A DNA stretch of 60,742 bases from Paractinoplanes deccanensis (GTDB taxonomy: Bacteria > Actinomycetota > Actinomycetes > Mycobacteriales > Micromonosporaceae), in assembly GCF_016862115.1 (NCBI RefSeq), contig NZ_BOMI01000149.1, forward strand, positions 1 through 60,742. Direction: 5' to 3'. How positions within the stretch are numbered: the stretch's first letter is position 1; the number at the start of each line of letters is the position of its first letter. The notes beneath the pieces are model-generated. The model had not been told where the DNA came from. It was given only the letters and a program-made list of their open reading frames with translations, and searched no databases. The translations under genes and the position numbers were made by a program. Positions 40,405 through 52,137 of this stretch are shown here, piece after piece.

Positions 40405-41538
40405 TCAGCCGCGGGTGTACTGCCCCATCATCTGCACCTCGCCGGTGCCCTCGATGACCTCGCCGACCTGCCAGGCCTCGACGCCGCGACCGGTCAGGTA
40501 GGCCATGGCACGGTCGGCGTCGTCGGCGGAGACGACCGCGAACATGCCCACGCCCATGTTGAACGTGGCCTCCATCTCGTGGTCCTCGATGCGGCCCTTG
40601 GCCTGGATGAGGTCGAAGATCGGCTGCGGGCGCCAGGTCGAGCGGTCGACGACAGCGTCGACGTGCTCGGGAAGCACGCGCACCAGGTTGCCCGGGATGC
40701 CGCCGCCGGTGACGTGGGAGAACGCGCGGACGTCGGTCTCCTCGATGAGGCCGAGGCAGTCCTTGGCGTAGATCTTGGTGGGGGTCAGCAGCTCCTCGCC
40801 CAGGGTGCGCTGGGTGCCGAAGTCGTCGACCACCGAGTCGAGCCGCATGCGACCGGCGCCGAGCAGCACGTGGCGCACGAGCGAGTAGCCGTTGGAGTGC
40901 AGACCGGACGAGCGCATCGCGATGACGGCATCGCCGACCTCGACCCGCTCGCGGCCGAGGATCTCGCTCTCCTCCACCACGCCGACGCCGGTGGCCGACA
41001 CGTCGTACTCGTCGGGGCGCAGCACGCCCGGGTGCTCGGCGGTCTCGCCGCCGAGCAGGGCGCAGCCCGCGTAGCGGCAGCCGTCGGCGATGCCGGCGCC
41101 GATCTCGGCGACCTTGTCCGGCACGACCTCGCCGCAGGCGATGTAGTCGAGCAGGAACAGCGGCTCGGCGCCGCAGGCGACCAGATCGTCGACGACCATG
41201 GCGACCAGGTCGATGCCGATCGTGTCGTGGATGTCGAGCTGCTGGGCGATCACCAGCTTGGTGCCGACGCCGTCGGTCGACGAGGCCAGGATCGGGCTCT
41301 TGTACTTCTGGGTGTTGAGCCGGAACAGGCCGGAGAACCCGCCCAGGTCACCGATCACCTCGGGCCGGGTCGTCTTTTTGACCTTGGACTTGAGCAGCTC
41401 GACCGCGCGGTCGCCGGCCTCGATCGAGACGCCGGCGTCCGCGTAGGTGGCCGTGCGCTTGCGTGCGCCTCCGCGCCCGGCACCAGCCGTCCACGGCTGG
41501 TTGGATCCGGCACTGTTGCGCTCGGACACGTGCGTCAC
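40405..41538 (-). CDS. purM: Phosphoribosylformylglycinamidine cyclo-ligase (AIR synthetase)
   Basis: The 377-residue ATP-dependent cyclase makes aminoimidazole ribotide in purine synthesis. The PurM signatures are present: STDGVGTKLVIAQ, the GCALLGGETAEHPG glycine-rich segment, RSSGLHSNGYSLVR and SHVTGGGIPGNLVR. The GTG at 41538 has GGGGAGAA 6 nt upstream. A 25-residue non-conserved N-terminal extension precedes the domain. It follows purF by 34 bp and is its operon partner, as in many actinomycetes. Confidence 0.95.
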   Translation of the reverse strand: MTHVSERNSAGSNQPWTAGAGRGGARKRTATYADAGVSIEAGDRAVELLKSKVKKTTRPEVIGDLGGFSGLFRLNTQKYKSPILASSTDGVGTKLVIAQQLDIHDTIGIDLVAMVVDDLVACGAEPLFLLDYIACGEVVPDKVAEIGAGIADGCRYAGCALLGGETAEHPGVLRPDEYDVSATGVGVVEESEILGRERVEVGDAVIAMRSSGLHSNGYSLVRHVLLGAGRMRLDSVVDDFGTQRTLGEELLTPTKIYAKDCLGLIEETDVRAFSHVTGGGIPGNLVRVLPEHVDAVVDRSTWRPQPIFDLIQAKGRIEDHEMEATFNMGVGMFAVVSADDADRAMAYLTGRGVEAWQVGEVIEGTGEVQMMGQYTRG

Positions 41539-41572
41539 GGTTCTCCCCTTAGAGCTGCTTGTTGCATCGAAG

Positions 41573-43135
41573 TCACTGGTGGTGCGCGGCGACGGCTTCG
41601 TATTCCGTCTCGAGCTCGGCGACCGCCGCGGTGGCCGCCTCGTCGGTCGCGGCGGGCATCGACGCCCGCTTGCCGACACCCTCGAGCAGATGCTTGCCGA
41701 TCAGGTTGCCGGCCGGGAGCTCGATCGGGTACTCGCCGTCGAAGCACGCCATGCAGAGGCGGGACTTCGGCTGCTCGGTCGCCTGCACCAGGCCGTCCAG
41801 GGAAACATAGCCCAGGGAGTCGGCGCCGATCGAGCGACGGATGCCATCGATCTCGAGGCCGTTCGCGACGAGCTCGGCGCGGGTGGCGAAGTCGATGCCG
41901 TAGAAGCACGGCCACTTCACCGGCGGCGACGAGATGCGGACGTGCACCTCGAGCGCGCCGGCCTCGCGCAGCATGCGCACCAGCGCCCGCTGGGTGTTGC
42001 CGCGGACGATCGAGTCGTCGACCACCACGAGGCGCTTGCCCCGCACGACCTCGCGCAGCGGGTTGAGCTTGAGCCGGATGCCGAGCTGGCGGATGGTCTG
42101 CGACGGCTGGATGAAGGTGCGGCCCACGTATGCGTTCTTGGTCAGGCCGGCGCTGTACGGGATGCCGGAGGCCTCGGCGTAGCCGATCGCGGCCGGGGTG
42201 CCCGACTCGGGCACCGGGATGACCAGGTCGGCCTCGACCGGGTGCTCCTTGGCGAGCCGCCGGCCGATCTCGACGCGGGCCGAATACATGTTGCGGCCGG
42301 CGATCGTGGTGTCGGGGCGGGCCAGGTAGACGTATTCGAAGAGGCAGCCCTTGGGCTCCGGCGCGGCGAACCGGGTGGAGCGCAGGCCGTGCTCGTCGAC
42401 CGCGAGCATCTCGCCGGGCTCGACCTCGCGCACGAAGCTCGCGCCGACGATGTCGAGGGCGGCGGTCTCGCTGGCGATCACCCAGCCGCGCTCCATGCGG
42501 CCGAGCACCAGCGGGCGCACGCCCTGGGGGTCGCGAGCCGCGTAGAGCGTGCTCTCGTCCATGAAGACGAAGCTGAACGCGCCCCGGAGGGTGGGCAGCA
42601 CCTCGAGCGCGGCGGCCTCGACCGACAGGTCGGGGCGGCTGGCGAGGAGCGTGGTCACCAGGGCGGTGTCGGAGGTGGCACTGTCGGCCTCGAGGCCCCG
42701 CTCGGCGACCTCGCGGGCCAGCTCGGCGGTGTTGACCAGGTTGCCGTTGTGCGCCAGCGCGATGGTCGTGCCGGCGGTGGTGGCGCGGATCGTGGGCTGC
42801 GCGTTCTCCCAGTTGGAGCCGCCGGTGGTCGAGTAGCGCGTGTGGCCGATCGCGAGGTGGCCGCGGAGGCTCGCCAGCGTCGGCTCGTCGAAGACCTGCG
42901 ACACGAGGCCCAGATCCTTGTAGACCACCACACCGGAGCCGTCACTCACAGCGATGCCGGCGGCCTCCTGGCCGCGGTGCTGAAGAGCGAAGAGCCCGAA
43001 GTAGGTGAGTTTGGCGACCTCTTCCTCGGGGGCCCAGACGCCGAAGACGCCGCAGGCATCCTGGGGGCCGCGCTCCTGGGGGTCGAGATCGTCGGTCAAC
43101 CGGCCGTCGCCTCGGGGCACCTGTCGCTCCCTCAT
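41573..43135 (-). CDS. purF: Amidophosphoribosyltransferase
   Basis: This 520-residue enzyme commits PRPP to purine synthesis. A propeptide of 27 residues precedes the catalytic N-terminal Cys (CGVFGVWAPEEE), which is exposed on maturation. The glutaminase part covers about residues 28-260 (GHTRYSTTG, LAHNGNLVN). The PRTase part holds LVVVDDSIVRGNT near residue 385, and two Cys near the C-terminus (RLCMACF) with CF earlier suit the Bacillus-type 4Fe-4S cluster. The ATG at 43135 fits the propeptide length. It heads the purF-purM operon. Confidence 0.95.
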   Translation of the reverse strand: MRERQVPRGDGRLTDDLDPQERGPQDACGVFGVWAPEEEVAKLTYFGLFALQHRGQEAAGIAVSDGSGVVVYKDLGLVSQVFDEPTLASLRGHLAIGHTRYSTTGGSNWENAQPTIRATTAGTTIALAHNGNLVNTAELAREVAERGLEADSATSDTALVTTLLASRPDLSVEAAALEVLPTLRGAFSFVFMDESTLYAARDPQGVRPLVLGRMERGWVIASETAALDIVGASFVREVEPGEMLAVDEHGLRSTRFAAPEPKGCLFEYVYLARPDTTIAGRNMYSARVEIGRRLAKEHPVEADLVIPVPESGTPAAIGYAEASGIPYSAGLTKNAYVGRTFIQPSQTIRQLGIRLKLNPLREVVRGKRLVVVDDSIVRGNTQRALVRMLREAGALEVHVRISSPPVKWPCFYGIDFATRAELVANGLEIDGIRRSIGADSLGYVSLDGLVQATEQPKSRLCMACFDGEYPIELPAGNLIGKHLLEGVGKRASMPAATDEAATAAVAELETEYEAVAAHHQ

Positions 43136-43221
43136 GCTGATCTGCTCGAACGTGAGTGGGGTCCACCGCTCCGCTCCCGACCGCCCAGTGTACGCGAGCG
43201 AGCGGGCCACGGCTCGGGCTG

Positions 43222-43593
43222 TCAATCGGCAACCGCGCCGGTCAACGGAAGGTATTCGCTGAGGTCCGTTCGGTTACCGCTGGCGCGCAGCCTCCCGTCA
43301 CGCAGCGCATCCGCCCAGCTCACACGCTGCGTGGCGACGAGCACCCAGGTGACCGGATCGGCTTCGACCACATTGGGGGGTGTCCCCCGGGTGTGCCTAG
43401 GACCCGCAACACACTGAATCGCACCGAAAGGCGGAATTCGCACCTCCACCGATCGGCCAGGCGCACGGCGGGACAACTCGGTCAGCAGCGCTCGCACAGC
43501 GTCACGCAGCACCGATCTCTCGGGTTCGGCGCCGCGCTCCAGCGCGTCCAACGCTCGGATGACGGACTCGGATTTATTGTGCGCAGGGGACAC
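43222..43593 (-). CDS. Sterol carrier-like protein next to purF
   Basis: The 123-residue protein matches the small sterol-carrier-like family that accompanies purF in actinomycetes: a helical head (VIRALDALERG, VLRDAVRALLTELSRR), then strands with EVRIPPFGAIQC and VTWVLVATQRVSWADALRDGRLRASG in part. It probably binds a hydrophobic ligand or an unknown nucleotide intermediate. GTG 43593 is used because the family starts there; ATG 43668 would add 25 basic residues. It shares the purF strand and an 86-bp gap, so cotranscription is likely. Confidence 0.7.
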   Translation of the reverse strand: MSPAHNKSESVIRALDALERGAEPERSVLRDAVRALLTELSRRAPGRSVEVRIPPFGAIQCVAGPRHTRGTPPNVVEADPVTWVLVATQRVSWADALRDGRLRASGNRTDLSEYLPLTGAVAD

Positions 43594-43749
43594 GTCGGGA
43601 CGATACGACCCGTCCCGTCGAGATTGGTACGCGGCCCTGGGTCGCGCGATGGACGTGTGACAAGGCATAGTGGCCGACGGTGTTTTAGTCGCGGGATGTA
43701 ACCGGCACCTGAAGAGAAGCCGGGAGACCGTGCGACCGGAAGGCGGTGG

Positions 43750-45435
43750 ATGGTGACGACGCACCTACGAGGCCGGGCGATCCAGGCCGGTGCGTTACTG
43801 GCTGTGGTCGCGGGCGGGCTCTTCGCGGCCCCGGCGGCGGCGCTGGCTGACCCACCCGACGTGGAGATCACCAATCTGCAGACCGAGGTGCTGACGGGCG
43901 GTCAGCTTAGCCTGCAGTACCAGGTCAGTGCGCCCGAGGCCGAGGACAACCCCGGCGAGGGCGGCGGGCAGGGCCAGCAGCAGCGCGTGACGATCTCGTA
44001 CAGGGTCTCCGGCATGAGCTGCTCGGGTGACTGCTCGGGCCTGACGCAGGTCGACGCGGGCAACAGCAAGCAGTTCAACGCCACCCTGACCGCGCCGAAC
44101 GTGAGCCCCGGCGACACCCGCTCGGTGCAGGTCCGCGTGACCGCATCGATCGGCGCGGAGACCGACAGCGCCAACGCGACGATCACGGTCAAGGGCCAGG
44201 ACAAGCCGCAGGCGGTCACCAAGGTCTCCGGCAAGGTCAAGGACCAGGACGGCAAGAGCGTCTCCGGTGCCACGGTCGGCATGCGCGACAGCAACGGCAC
44301 CACGTTCGAGACGACCTCCAGCGGCACCGGCTCCTACACGTTCAGCTCGACGGACAGCAAGCCGATCGCGCCCGGGACCCTGACGATCGGCGCGGCCAAG
44401 GCGGGCTTCAAGGCCGCCACGGTCTCGATCCAGGGCTCCGCCGACGGCAGCGTGACCAAGAACCTGATCCTCGAGTCGACAGTGACCGAGAGCCCGTCCG
44501 CGTCGGCCTCGCCCTCGGCGTCCGCGTCGCTCAGCCCGGCCCCGACCGCGGAGGAGTCCGCGGCCGAGGAGGAGCCGGCGACCACGGAGACCACGACCGA
44601 GGAGGGCGCGGCCACCAACGCCGCCGCCAGCGAGGACAGTGGCAGCTCCTGGCTCTACATCATCATCGGCATCCTGCTCGTCGCCGCCGGCATCGGCGCG
44701 ATCGTGCTGGTCTGGATGCGCCGCAAGAACAACCCGCCCGACGGTGGCGACGACGACCCGACGAGCATGTCGCCGTCCGGCGGCGCCGTCCCGCCGAGCC
44801 AGGGCCGCTTCAACGACGCGACCCGGGTGGCCGCGCCGGTCGGCGGCGGGCGCAACGACGCGACGATGATCGCGCCGGCGCCCACCATGGGCGGCATGGG
44901 TGACGCGCCCACCGTGCTCCAGCGCCCGGTGCCCGCGGCCGACGACGAGTTCCCCGACCCCTACGGCGCGCCGATCCCGCCGCAGGGCAGCTACAACGGC
45001 AACTGGGACAACCAGGGCGGCACCCAGCAGTACGGCGGGGGCACCCAGCAGTACGGCGCCGCCGCGCAGCAGCCCGACAGCGGCTACGGGTCGTACAGCG
45101 AGCCGACCGGCTTCTACCGCCCCGAGGACGACCAGGGCTACGGCGGCTACGACCAGGGCGGCTACGGCCGGCAGGGCGGCTACGACCAGGGCGGCCAGCA
45201 GCAGTACGGCCAGCAGGGCGGCTGGGACGAGCACGACAACGGCGGCTACGGCCAGCAGGGCGGCTACGACCAGGGCGGCCAGCAGCAGTACGGCCAGCAG
45301 GGCGGCTGGGACGACCAGGACAACGGCGGCTACGGCCCGCAGGGCGGCCAGCAGCAGTACGGCGGCCACACCCAGCAGTACAACGGCGGCTACGACCAGG
45401 ACGACTACGACCAGCGCGGTCAGCGCCGCTACTGA
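43750..45435 (+). CDS. Secreted, membrane-anchored protein with Gly/Gln-rich repeat tail
   Basis: This 561-residue protein has a signal peptide (residues 1-34, cleavage after ALA). An immunoglobulin-like or beta-rich domain (35-150) is followed by a carboxypeptidase-regulatory-like domain (about 155-245) and an Ala/Ser/Glu/Thr-rich linker. One membrane helix lies near 296-318, and a long cytoplasmic tail is dominated by Gly, Tyr, Gln and Asp repeats (GYDQGG and QQQYGQQGGW units). The tail is disordered by composition and of a type known to form condensates, but its role is unknown. A perfect bidirectional terminator follows. Confidence 0.8.
   Translation: MVTTHLRGRAIQAGALLAVVAGGLFAAPAAALADPPDVEITNLQTEVLTGGQLSLQYQVSAPEAEDNPGEGGGQGQQQRVTISYRVSGMSCSGDCSGLTQVDAGNSKQFNATLTAPNVSPGDTRSVQVRVTASIGAETDSANATITVKGQDKPQAVTKVSGKVKDQDGKSVSGATVGMRDSNGTTFETTSSGTGSYTFSSTDSKPIAPGTLTIGAAKAGFKAATVSIQGSADGSVTKNLILESTVTESPSASASPSASASLSPAPTAEESAAEEEPATTETTTEEGAATNAAASEDSGSSWLYIIIGILLVAAGIGAIVLVWMRRKNNPPDGGDDDPTSMSPSGGAVPPSQGRFNDATRVAAPVGGGRNDATMIAPAPTMGGMGDAPTVLQRPVPAADDEFPDPYGAPIPPQGSYNGNWDNQGGTQQYGGGTQQYGAAAQQPDSGYGSYSEPTGFYRPEDDQGYGGYDQGGYGRQGGYDQGGQQQYGQQGGWDEHDNGGYGQQGGYDQGGQQQYGQQGGWDDQDNGGYGPQGGQQQYGGHTQQYNGGYDQDDYDQRGQRRY
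45157..45324 (+). repeat. Two tandem 84-bp coding repeats
   Basis: 45157-45240 and 45241-45324 are near-identical 84-bp units, in frame, each encoding 28 residues of the Gly/Gln/Tyr tail. Shorter fragments of the unit flank them (for example 45340-45380). Copy number probably varies between strains through slippage or recombination. Confidence 0.85.
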
Positions 45436-45443
45436 CAAAGCCG

Positions 45444-45484
45444 AAAAAGGCCGGCCGGCGAAATTTCGCCGGCCGGCCTTTTTT
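45444..45484. terminator. Perfect bidirectional terminator
   Basis: AAAAAGGCCGGCCGGCGAAA is followed at once by its reverse complement, giving a 20-bp perfect palindrome with an A-run on one side and a T-run on the other. It ends both the repeat-protein gene (+) and purL (-), which converge here. Confidence 0.9.
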
Positions 45485-45492
45485 CGTGTCTG

Positions 45493-48119
<2,627 letters not shown>

Positions 48120-48120
<1 letters not shown>

Positions 48121-48824
48121 TACTGGTGTCCCCCTGCGTGCGAAGCCCCCGCGGTCGCCCCGGCCAGGGCCCGCAGGACCGAGGTGAAGAAGCCGAGACC
48201 GTCGAGCGACGGCCCGGTCAGCGCCTCCACCGCGTGTTCCGGATGCGGCATGATGCCGACGACGTTGCCGGCCTCGTTCGTGACGGCGGCGATGTCGCGC
48301 TGCGAGCCGTTCGGGTTGCCGCGGATGTATCGCGCGACCACCCGGCCCTCGGCCTCGAGCGCGTCCAGCGTCCGCTGGTCGGCGACGTAGCAGCCCTCGC
48401 CGTTCTTGACCGGGATCAGGATCTCCTGGCCCGGCTGGAACGTGTTGGTCCAGGCGGTGTCCGCCGACTCGACGCGAAGCCACTGGTCGCGGTTGCGGAA
48501 GTGGAGGTGCTGGTTGCGGGTCAGCGCCCCGGGCAGCAGGTGGGCCTCGCAGAGGATCTGGAAGCCGTTGCAGATGCCGAGCACCGGCAGGCCGCCGCGG
48601 GCCGCGTCGATGATCGACTCCATGGCCGGGGCGAACCGGGCGATCGCGCCGCAGCGCAGGTAGTCGCCGTATGAGAACCCGCCGGGCAGCACCACGGCGT
48701 CGACGTTGTGCAGGTCGGGATCGCCGTGCCAGAGGCGGACGGCGTCGGCCCCGGCGAGGCGCACGGCGCGGGCCGCGTCCCCGTCGTCGAGCGAGCCCGG
48801 GAAGGTGACCACACCGATGCGCAT
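48120..48824 (-). CDS. purQ: Phosphoribosylformylglycinamidine synthase, glutaminase subunit
   Basis: This 234-residue class I glutamine amidotransferase releases ammonia for PurL. The nucleophile Cys lies in LGICNGFQILCE (near residue 84), with His and Glu of the triad in MPHPEHA (near residue 200), and GVVTFPGSLDDGD opens the protein. It overlaps purL by 1 nt and lies 2 bp from purS. PurS, PurQ and PurL form the three-subunit complex. Confidence 0.96.
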
Positions 48825-48826
48825 GG

Positions 48827-49084
48827 TCAGGCGACCTCTGCCTTGACGTCCTCAACCACGCTGATGTCGAAATCCTCGATCACGGGGTTGGCGAGCAGCT
48901 TGTCGGCGATCTCACGAGCCCTGTCCAGATCGGGCTCACCGGTGAACTCGATCTCGATCCGCCGCCCGATCCGGACGGAGGAGACATCGGTGACGCCGAG
49001 CCGGGGCAGCGCGTTAGCGACCGCCTGGCCCTGCGGGTCGAGGATCTCCGGCTTCAGCATGACGTCGACCACGACGCGAGCCAC
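48827..49084 (-). CDS. purS: Phosphoribosylformylglycinamidine synthase, PurS subunit
   Basis: The 85-residue protein is a small alpha/beta bridging subunit: VVVDVMLKPEILDPQGQAV, then VRIGRRIEIEF and a C-terminal VIEDFDISVVED stretch. The GTG at 49084 is preferred, because AGGAG ends at 49090 and leaves 5 nt; the GTG at 49090 overlaps that site. It is first in the operon, before purQ. Confidence 0.93.
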   Translation of the reverse strand: MARVVVDVMLKPEILDPQGQAVANALPRLGVTDVSSVRIGRRIEIEFTGEPDLDRAREIADKLLANPVIEDFDISVVEDVKAEVA

Positions 49085-49411
49085 GGGCACTCCTGACTGA
49101 TAGGTGTAAGCACGTGGAGCCTACCTTGCGATCCACGTTACGGGCTGGTCGGCCGGTGTCGCGCACGCGACGCCGGCCGGGCTGAGCAGGCAATCTCGCC
49201 GGTGATCTCGCCCACTCGAACGATCAAACCTTCAATTTTCCGGGACGTCGTCGTCCCTGCTGTCCCAGCATCCACACCGCTGACGCGATGGTCATCACAC
49301 CGTGATAGGTGTCAACTGGATGCTTGGCGCGGGGCCCGAAGGCCCCTAACGTCGGTGTTCCGCTGGGGTGTGGCGAGACGGTCGAGCTCCGCCGCGCCTC
49401 GGCGGCAGAAT
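49085..49411 (-). promoter_or_regulatory. purS promoter region and purB terminator region
   Basis: There is no convincing gene in these 327 bp. On the minus strand a GGGGCC-TTC-GGGCCCC hairpin lies about 49340-49356, 72 bp upstream in transcript terms of nothing but purS; it is also near the end of purB. An ATCAC-ACC-GTGAT inverted repeat lies at about 49292-49304 beside TTGACA. A CGTGGA...TCCACG repeat lies just before purS (about 49112-49136), a possible operator. A 23-codon frame ends near 49230 but lacks a ribosome site. Confidence 0.45.
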
Positions 49412-50833
49412 TCAGAGGATGGGCGCCGGCGCGTACTTCGCCGCCTCGGGGTGCGCCGCGACGATCGTCGCGACCCGCTCGGCCACCGCGCGCACCTGCG
49501 ACGGCGCGGCACCCACGAAGGCGGCCCGGTCGGCCACCAGGGAGTCGATCTCGGATCGGCTCAGCCGGAGCCGCCCGTCCTCCGCGAGCCGGTCGAAGAG
49601 GTCGTTGACGGCCGCGCCCTTCTCGCGCATGGCCAGCGCCACGGCGACCGCGTGCTCCTTGATGACCTCGTGGGCGACCTCGCGGCCGACGCCCTTGCGC
49701 ACCGCGGCGACCAGGATCTTGGTGGTCGCGAGGAAGGGCAGGAACCGGTCGAGCTCGCGCGCGATCACCGCCGGGTAGGCGCCGAACTCGTCGAGCACGG
49801 TGAGGAAGGTCTGGAAGAGGCCGTCGGTGGCGAAGAACGCGTCCGGCAGGGCGACCCGGCGCACGACCGAGCAGGAGACGTCGCCCTCGTTCCACTGGTC
49901 GCCGGCGAGCTCGCCGACCATCGACAGGTAGCCGCGGACGATCACGGCGAGGCCGTTGACCCGCTCGGAGGAGCGCGTGTTCATCTTGTGCGGCATCGCC
50001 GAGGAGCCGACCTGGCCGGGCTTGAAGCCCTCGGTGACCAGCTCCTGGCCGACCATCAGGCGGATCGTGGTGGCCAGCGACGACGGGCCGGCGACGATCT
50101 GGGCCAGCGCCGAGACCACGTCGAAGTCGAGCGAGCGCGGGTAGACCTGGCCGACGCTGCTGAGCACCCGGTTGAAGCCGAGGTGCCCGGCGACGCGCTG
50201 CTCCAGCACACCCAGGGCGTCGAAGTCGCCGTCGAGCAGGTCGAGCTGGTCGGCGGCGGTGCCGACCGGCCCCTTGATCCCGCGCAGCGGGTAGCGCCCG
50301 ATCAGGTCGTCGAGGCGCTCGTACGCGATCAGCAGCTCCTGCGCGGCCGAGGCGAACCGCTTGCCGAGCGTGGTGGCCTGCGCCGCCACGTTGTGCGAGC
50401 GGCCGGTCATGACCAGGTCGGAGTATTCGACGGCGCGCTCGGCGAGACGGGCCAGGGTGGCCACCACGCGGGAGCGGATCAGCTCGAGCGACGCCCGGAT
50501 CTGGAGCTGCTCCACGTTCTCGGTGAGGTCGCGCGAGGTCATGCCCTTGTGGATCTGCTCGAAGCCGGCGAGCGCGCTGAACTCCTCGATCCGCGCCTTC
50601 ACGTCGTGCCGGGTGACCCGCTCGCGGGCGGCGATCGACGCGAGGTCGACGTCGTCGAGCACCGCCTCGTACGCCTCCACGGCGCCGTCGGGCACCGACA
50701 CCCCGAGGTCGCGCTGGGCGCGCAGGACGGCGAGCCAGAGGCGCCGCTCCATCCTGATCTTCTCCTCCGGGGACCAGAGGTCGACGAGCTCGGCGGAGGC
50801 GTAGCGGGAGGCAAGGACGTTCGGGATGGTCAC
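49412..50833 (-). CDS. purB: Adenylosuccinate lyase
   Basis: This 473-residue member of the fumarase/ASL superfamily catalyses two steps of purine synthesis (SAICAR and adenylosuccinate cleavage). The signature GSSAMPHKMN lies near residue 285, with the catalytic Ser loop. Conserved TSRDLTENVEQ and GRSHNVAAQATTLGKR segments lie at 85-145. Its ATG overlaps the stop of the MFS gene by 4 bp, so it is expressed from the arsR-MFS transcript as well as any internal promoter. Confidence 0.95.
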   Translation of the reverse strand: MTIPNVLASRYASAELVDLWSPEEKIRMERRLWLAVLRAQRDLGVSVPDGAVEAYEAVLDDVDLASIAARERVTRHDVKARIEEFSALAGFEQIHKGMTSRDLTENVEQLQIRASLELIRSRVVATLARLAERAVEYSDLVMTGRSHNVAAQATTLGKRFASAAQELLIAYERLDDLIGRYPLRGIKGPVGTAADQLDLLDGDFDALGVLEQRVAGHLGFNRVLSSVGQVYPRSLDFDVVSALAQIVAGPSSLATTIRLMVGQELVTEGFKPGQVGSSAMPHKMNTRSSERVNGLAVIVRGYLSMVGELAGDQWNEGDVSCSVVRRVALPDAFFATDGLFQTFLTVLDEFGAYPAVIARELDRFLPFLATTKILVAAVRKGVGREVAHEVIKEHAVAVALAMREKGAAVNDLFDRLAEDGRLRLSRSEIDSLVADRAAFVGAAPSQVRAVAERVATIVAAHPEAAKYAPAPIL

Positions 50834-52137
50834 GCGACCGATTCTTTCACGGACACCGGATCACGCTCCGGCAGCTCATGACGCAGCGTCCGGACATCGC
50901 GGCTGGCCAGCATGCCCAACACCGCGACGATCACCAGCACGCCGGCGCCGACCAGCGTCGCCTCCACACCGACCTGGTGCGAGATGGGCCCGACCAGCAG
51001 CTCGCCGATCGGCATCGCGACAAAAGAGCCGACCATGTCGTACGAGTACACGCGCGCGAGCTTGTCCGGCGGCACGTGCTCCTGCATCGTCGTCTCCCAC
51101 GCGACGCCGAACTGCTCGAGCAGCCCGCCGGCCAGCAGCGCGCCCACGATCAGCACGACGACCTGGGGATAGAGGCCGAGCAACAGCAGCGGCAGCGCCA
51201 TGCCGAACGTGCTCACCGCGCCGAGCAGGAGCAGGCGGCGCACCCGCAGCCGCATCGCGATCAGCGCGCCCAGGATCATGCCGCCGGTCTGCGCGGCGAG
51301 CACGAAGCCCCAGCTCTGCCGGCCGAAGGTCTCGTCGGCGACAGCGGGACCGAGCACGTAGAGGCCGCCGCTCCAGCAGGCGTTGATCACCGAGAAGGCG
51401 GCCACCACGACCCAGAGCCAGGTGCGCGACCAGAACTCTGTCCAGCCCGTGCGCAGGTCGGCGAAGATGTTCGGCCGGGACGGCTCGACGGCCGCCTCGC
51501 CCGGCGTCCGCTCGTCGCCGATCGTGCCCTCGGCCGCGGCGGGCTTCGCCGGGGCCGGGGGTGTCCGCAATGCCATGAAGACCAGCGCGGCGACGAGGAA
51601 GGTGACGGCGTCGATCGCGATGCCCCAGCCGGGGTTGGTCGCGGCGACGACCACGCCGGCCAGCGGGGCGCCGAGGATGACGGCGGAGTTGAGGGTCAGC
51701 CGGTTGATCGCGTTGGCCTGCTGGCGGATCTCGGCGGGGACGGTCTGCGGCAGGATCGACGAGCTGGCCGGCAGCGCGAGCGCGCCGACCATGCCGTTGA
51801 CCGCGCCGAGGACGATCAGCAGCGGGACCGTGGCCGAGTCGCTGAGCACCAGGTACGCCACGATGCCCTGGGAGAGGGCGGCGGCCAGGCTGGAGCCGAC
51901 CATCAGCAGCTGCTTGGGCATGCGGTCGGCGAGCACGCCGCCGAAGAGCAGGAAGATGACGTTGACCAGCGTGCGGATGCCGACGACCAGGCCGAGGTCG
52001 CTGGTGGATCCGGTGAGGTCGAGGACGGCGAACGCGAGCGCCAGCGTCGCGAACGAGTTGCCCAGGGCGTTGATCGTGCGGCCGGTGATGAGAAGTCGGA
52101 AAGGGGCGTGTCGCAGCGGCGCCAGGGCGCTACTCAT
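50830..52137 (-). CDS. MFS efflux transporter
   Basis: The 435-residue protein has twelve membrane helices (residues 10-425) with a cytoplasmic loop of about 45 residues between helices 6 and 7. The family opening (PFRLLITGRTINALGNSFATLALAF in part) and the VLADRMPKQLLM loop mark the MFS_3 (enterobactin exporter-like) group. The substrate is unknown; the ArsR-type regulator in the same operon suggests drug or metabolite efflux. Its ATG overlaps the regulator stop (TGATG). Confidence 0.85.
   Translation of the reverse strand: MSSALAPLRHAPFRLLITGRTINALGNSFATLALAFAVLDLTGSTSDLGLVVGIRTLVNVIFLLFGGVLADRMPKQLLMVGSSLAAALSQGIVAYLVLSDSATVPLLIVLGAVNGMVGALALPASSSILPQTVPAEIRQQANAINRLTLNSAVILGAPLAGVVVAATNPGWGIAIDAVTFLVAALVFMALRTPPAPAKPAAAEGTIGDERTPGEAAVEPSRPNIFADLRTGWTEFWSRTWLWVVVAAFSVINACWSGGLYVLGPAVADETFGRQSWGFVLAAQTGGMILGALIAMRLRVRRLLLLGAVSTFGMALPLLLLGLYPQVVVLIVGALLAGGLLEQFGVAWETTMQEHVPPDKLARVYSYDMVGSFVAMPIGELLVGPISHQVGVEATLVGAGVLVIVAVLGMLASRDVRTLRHELPERDPVSVKESVA

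Noticed and set aside
45157..45435. A minus-strand Val/Leu/Ala-rich open frame over the repeat-tail gene that looks like a membrane protein.
   Set aside because: It is the reverse reading of Gly/Gln/Tyr repeats, has no ribosome site, and the plus-strand gene has a signal peptide and ordered domains.
49224..49300. A 23-codon frame between purB and purS.
   Set aside because: No ribosome site precedes it and the composition is unremarkable; noted only as part of the intergenic description.
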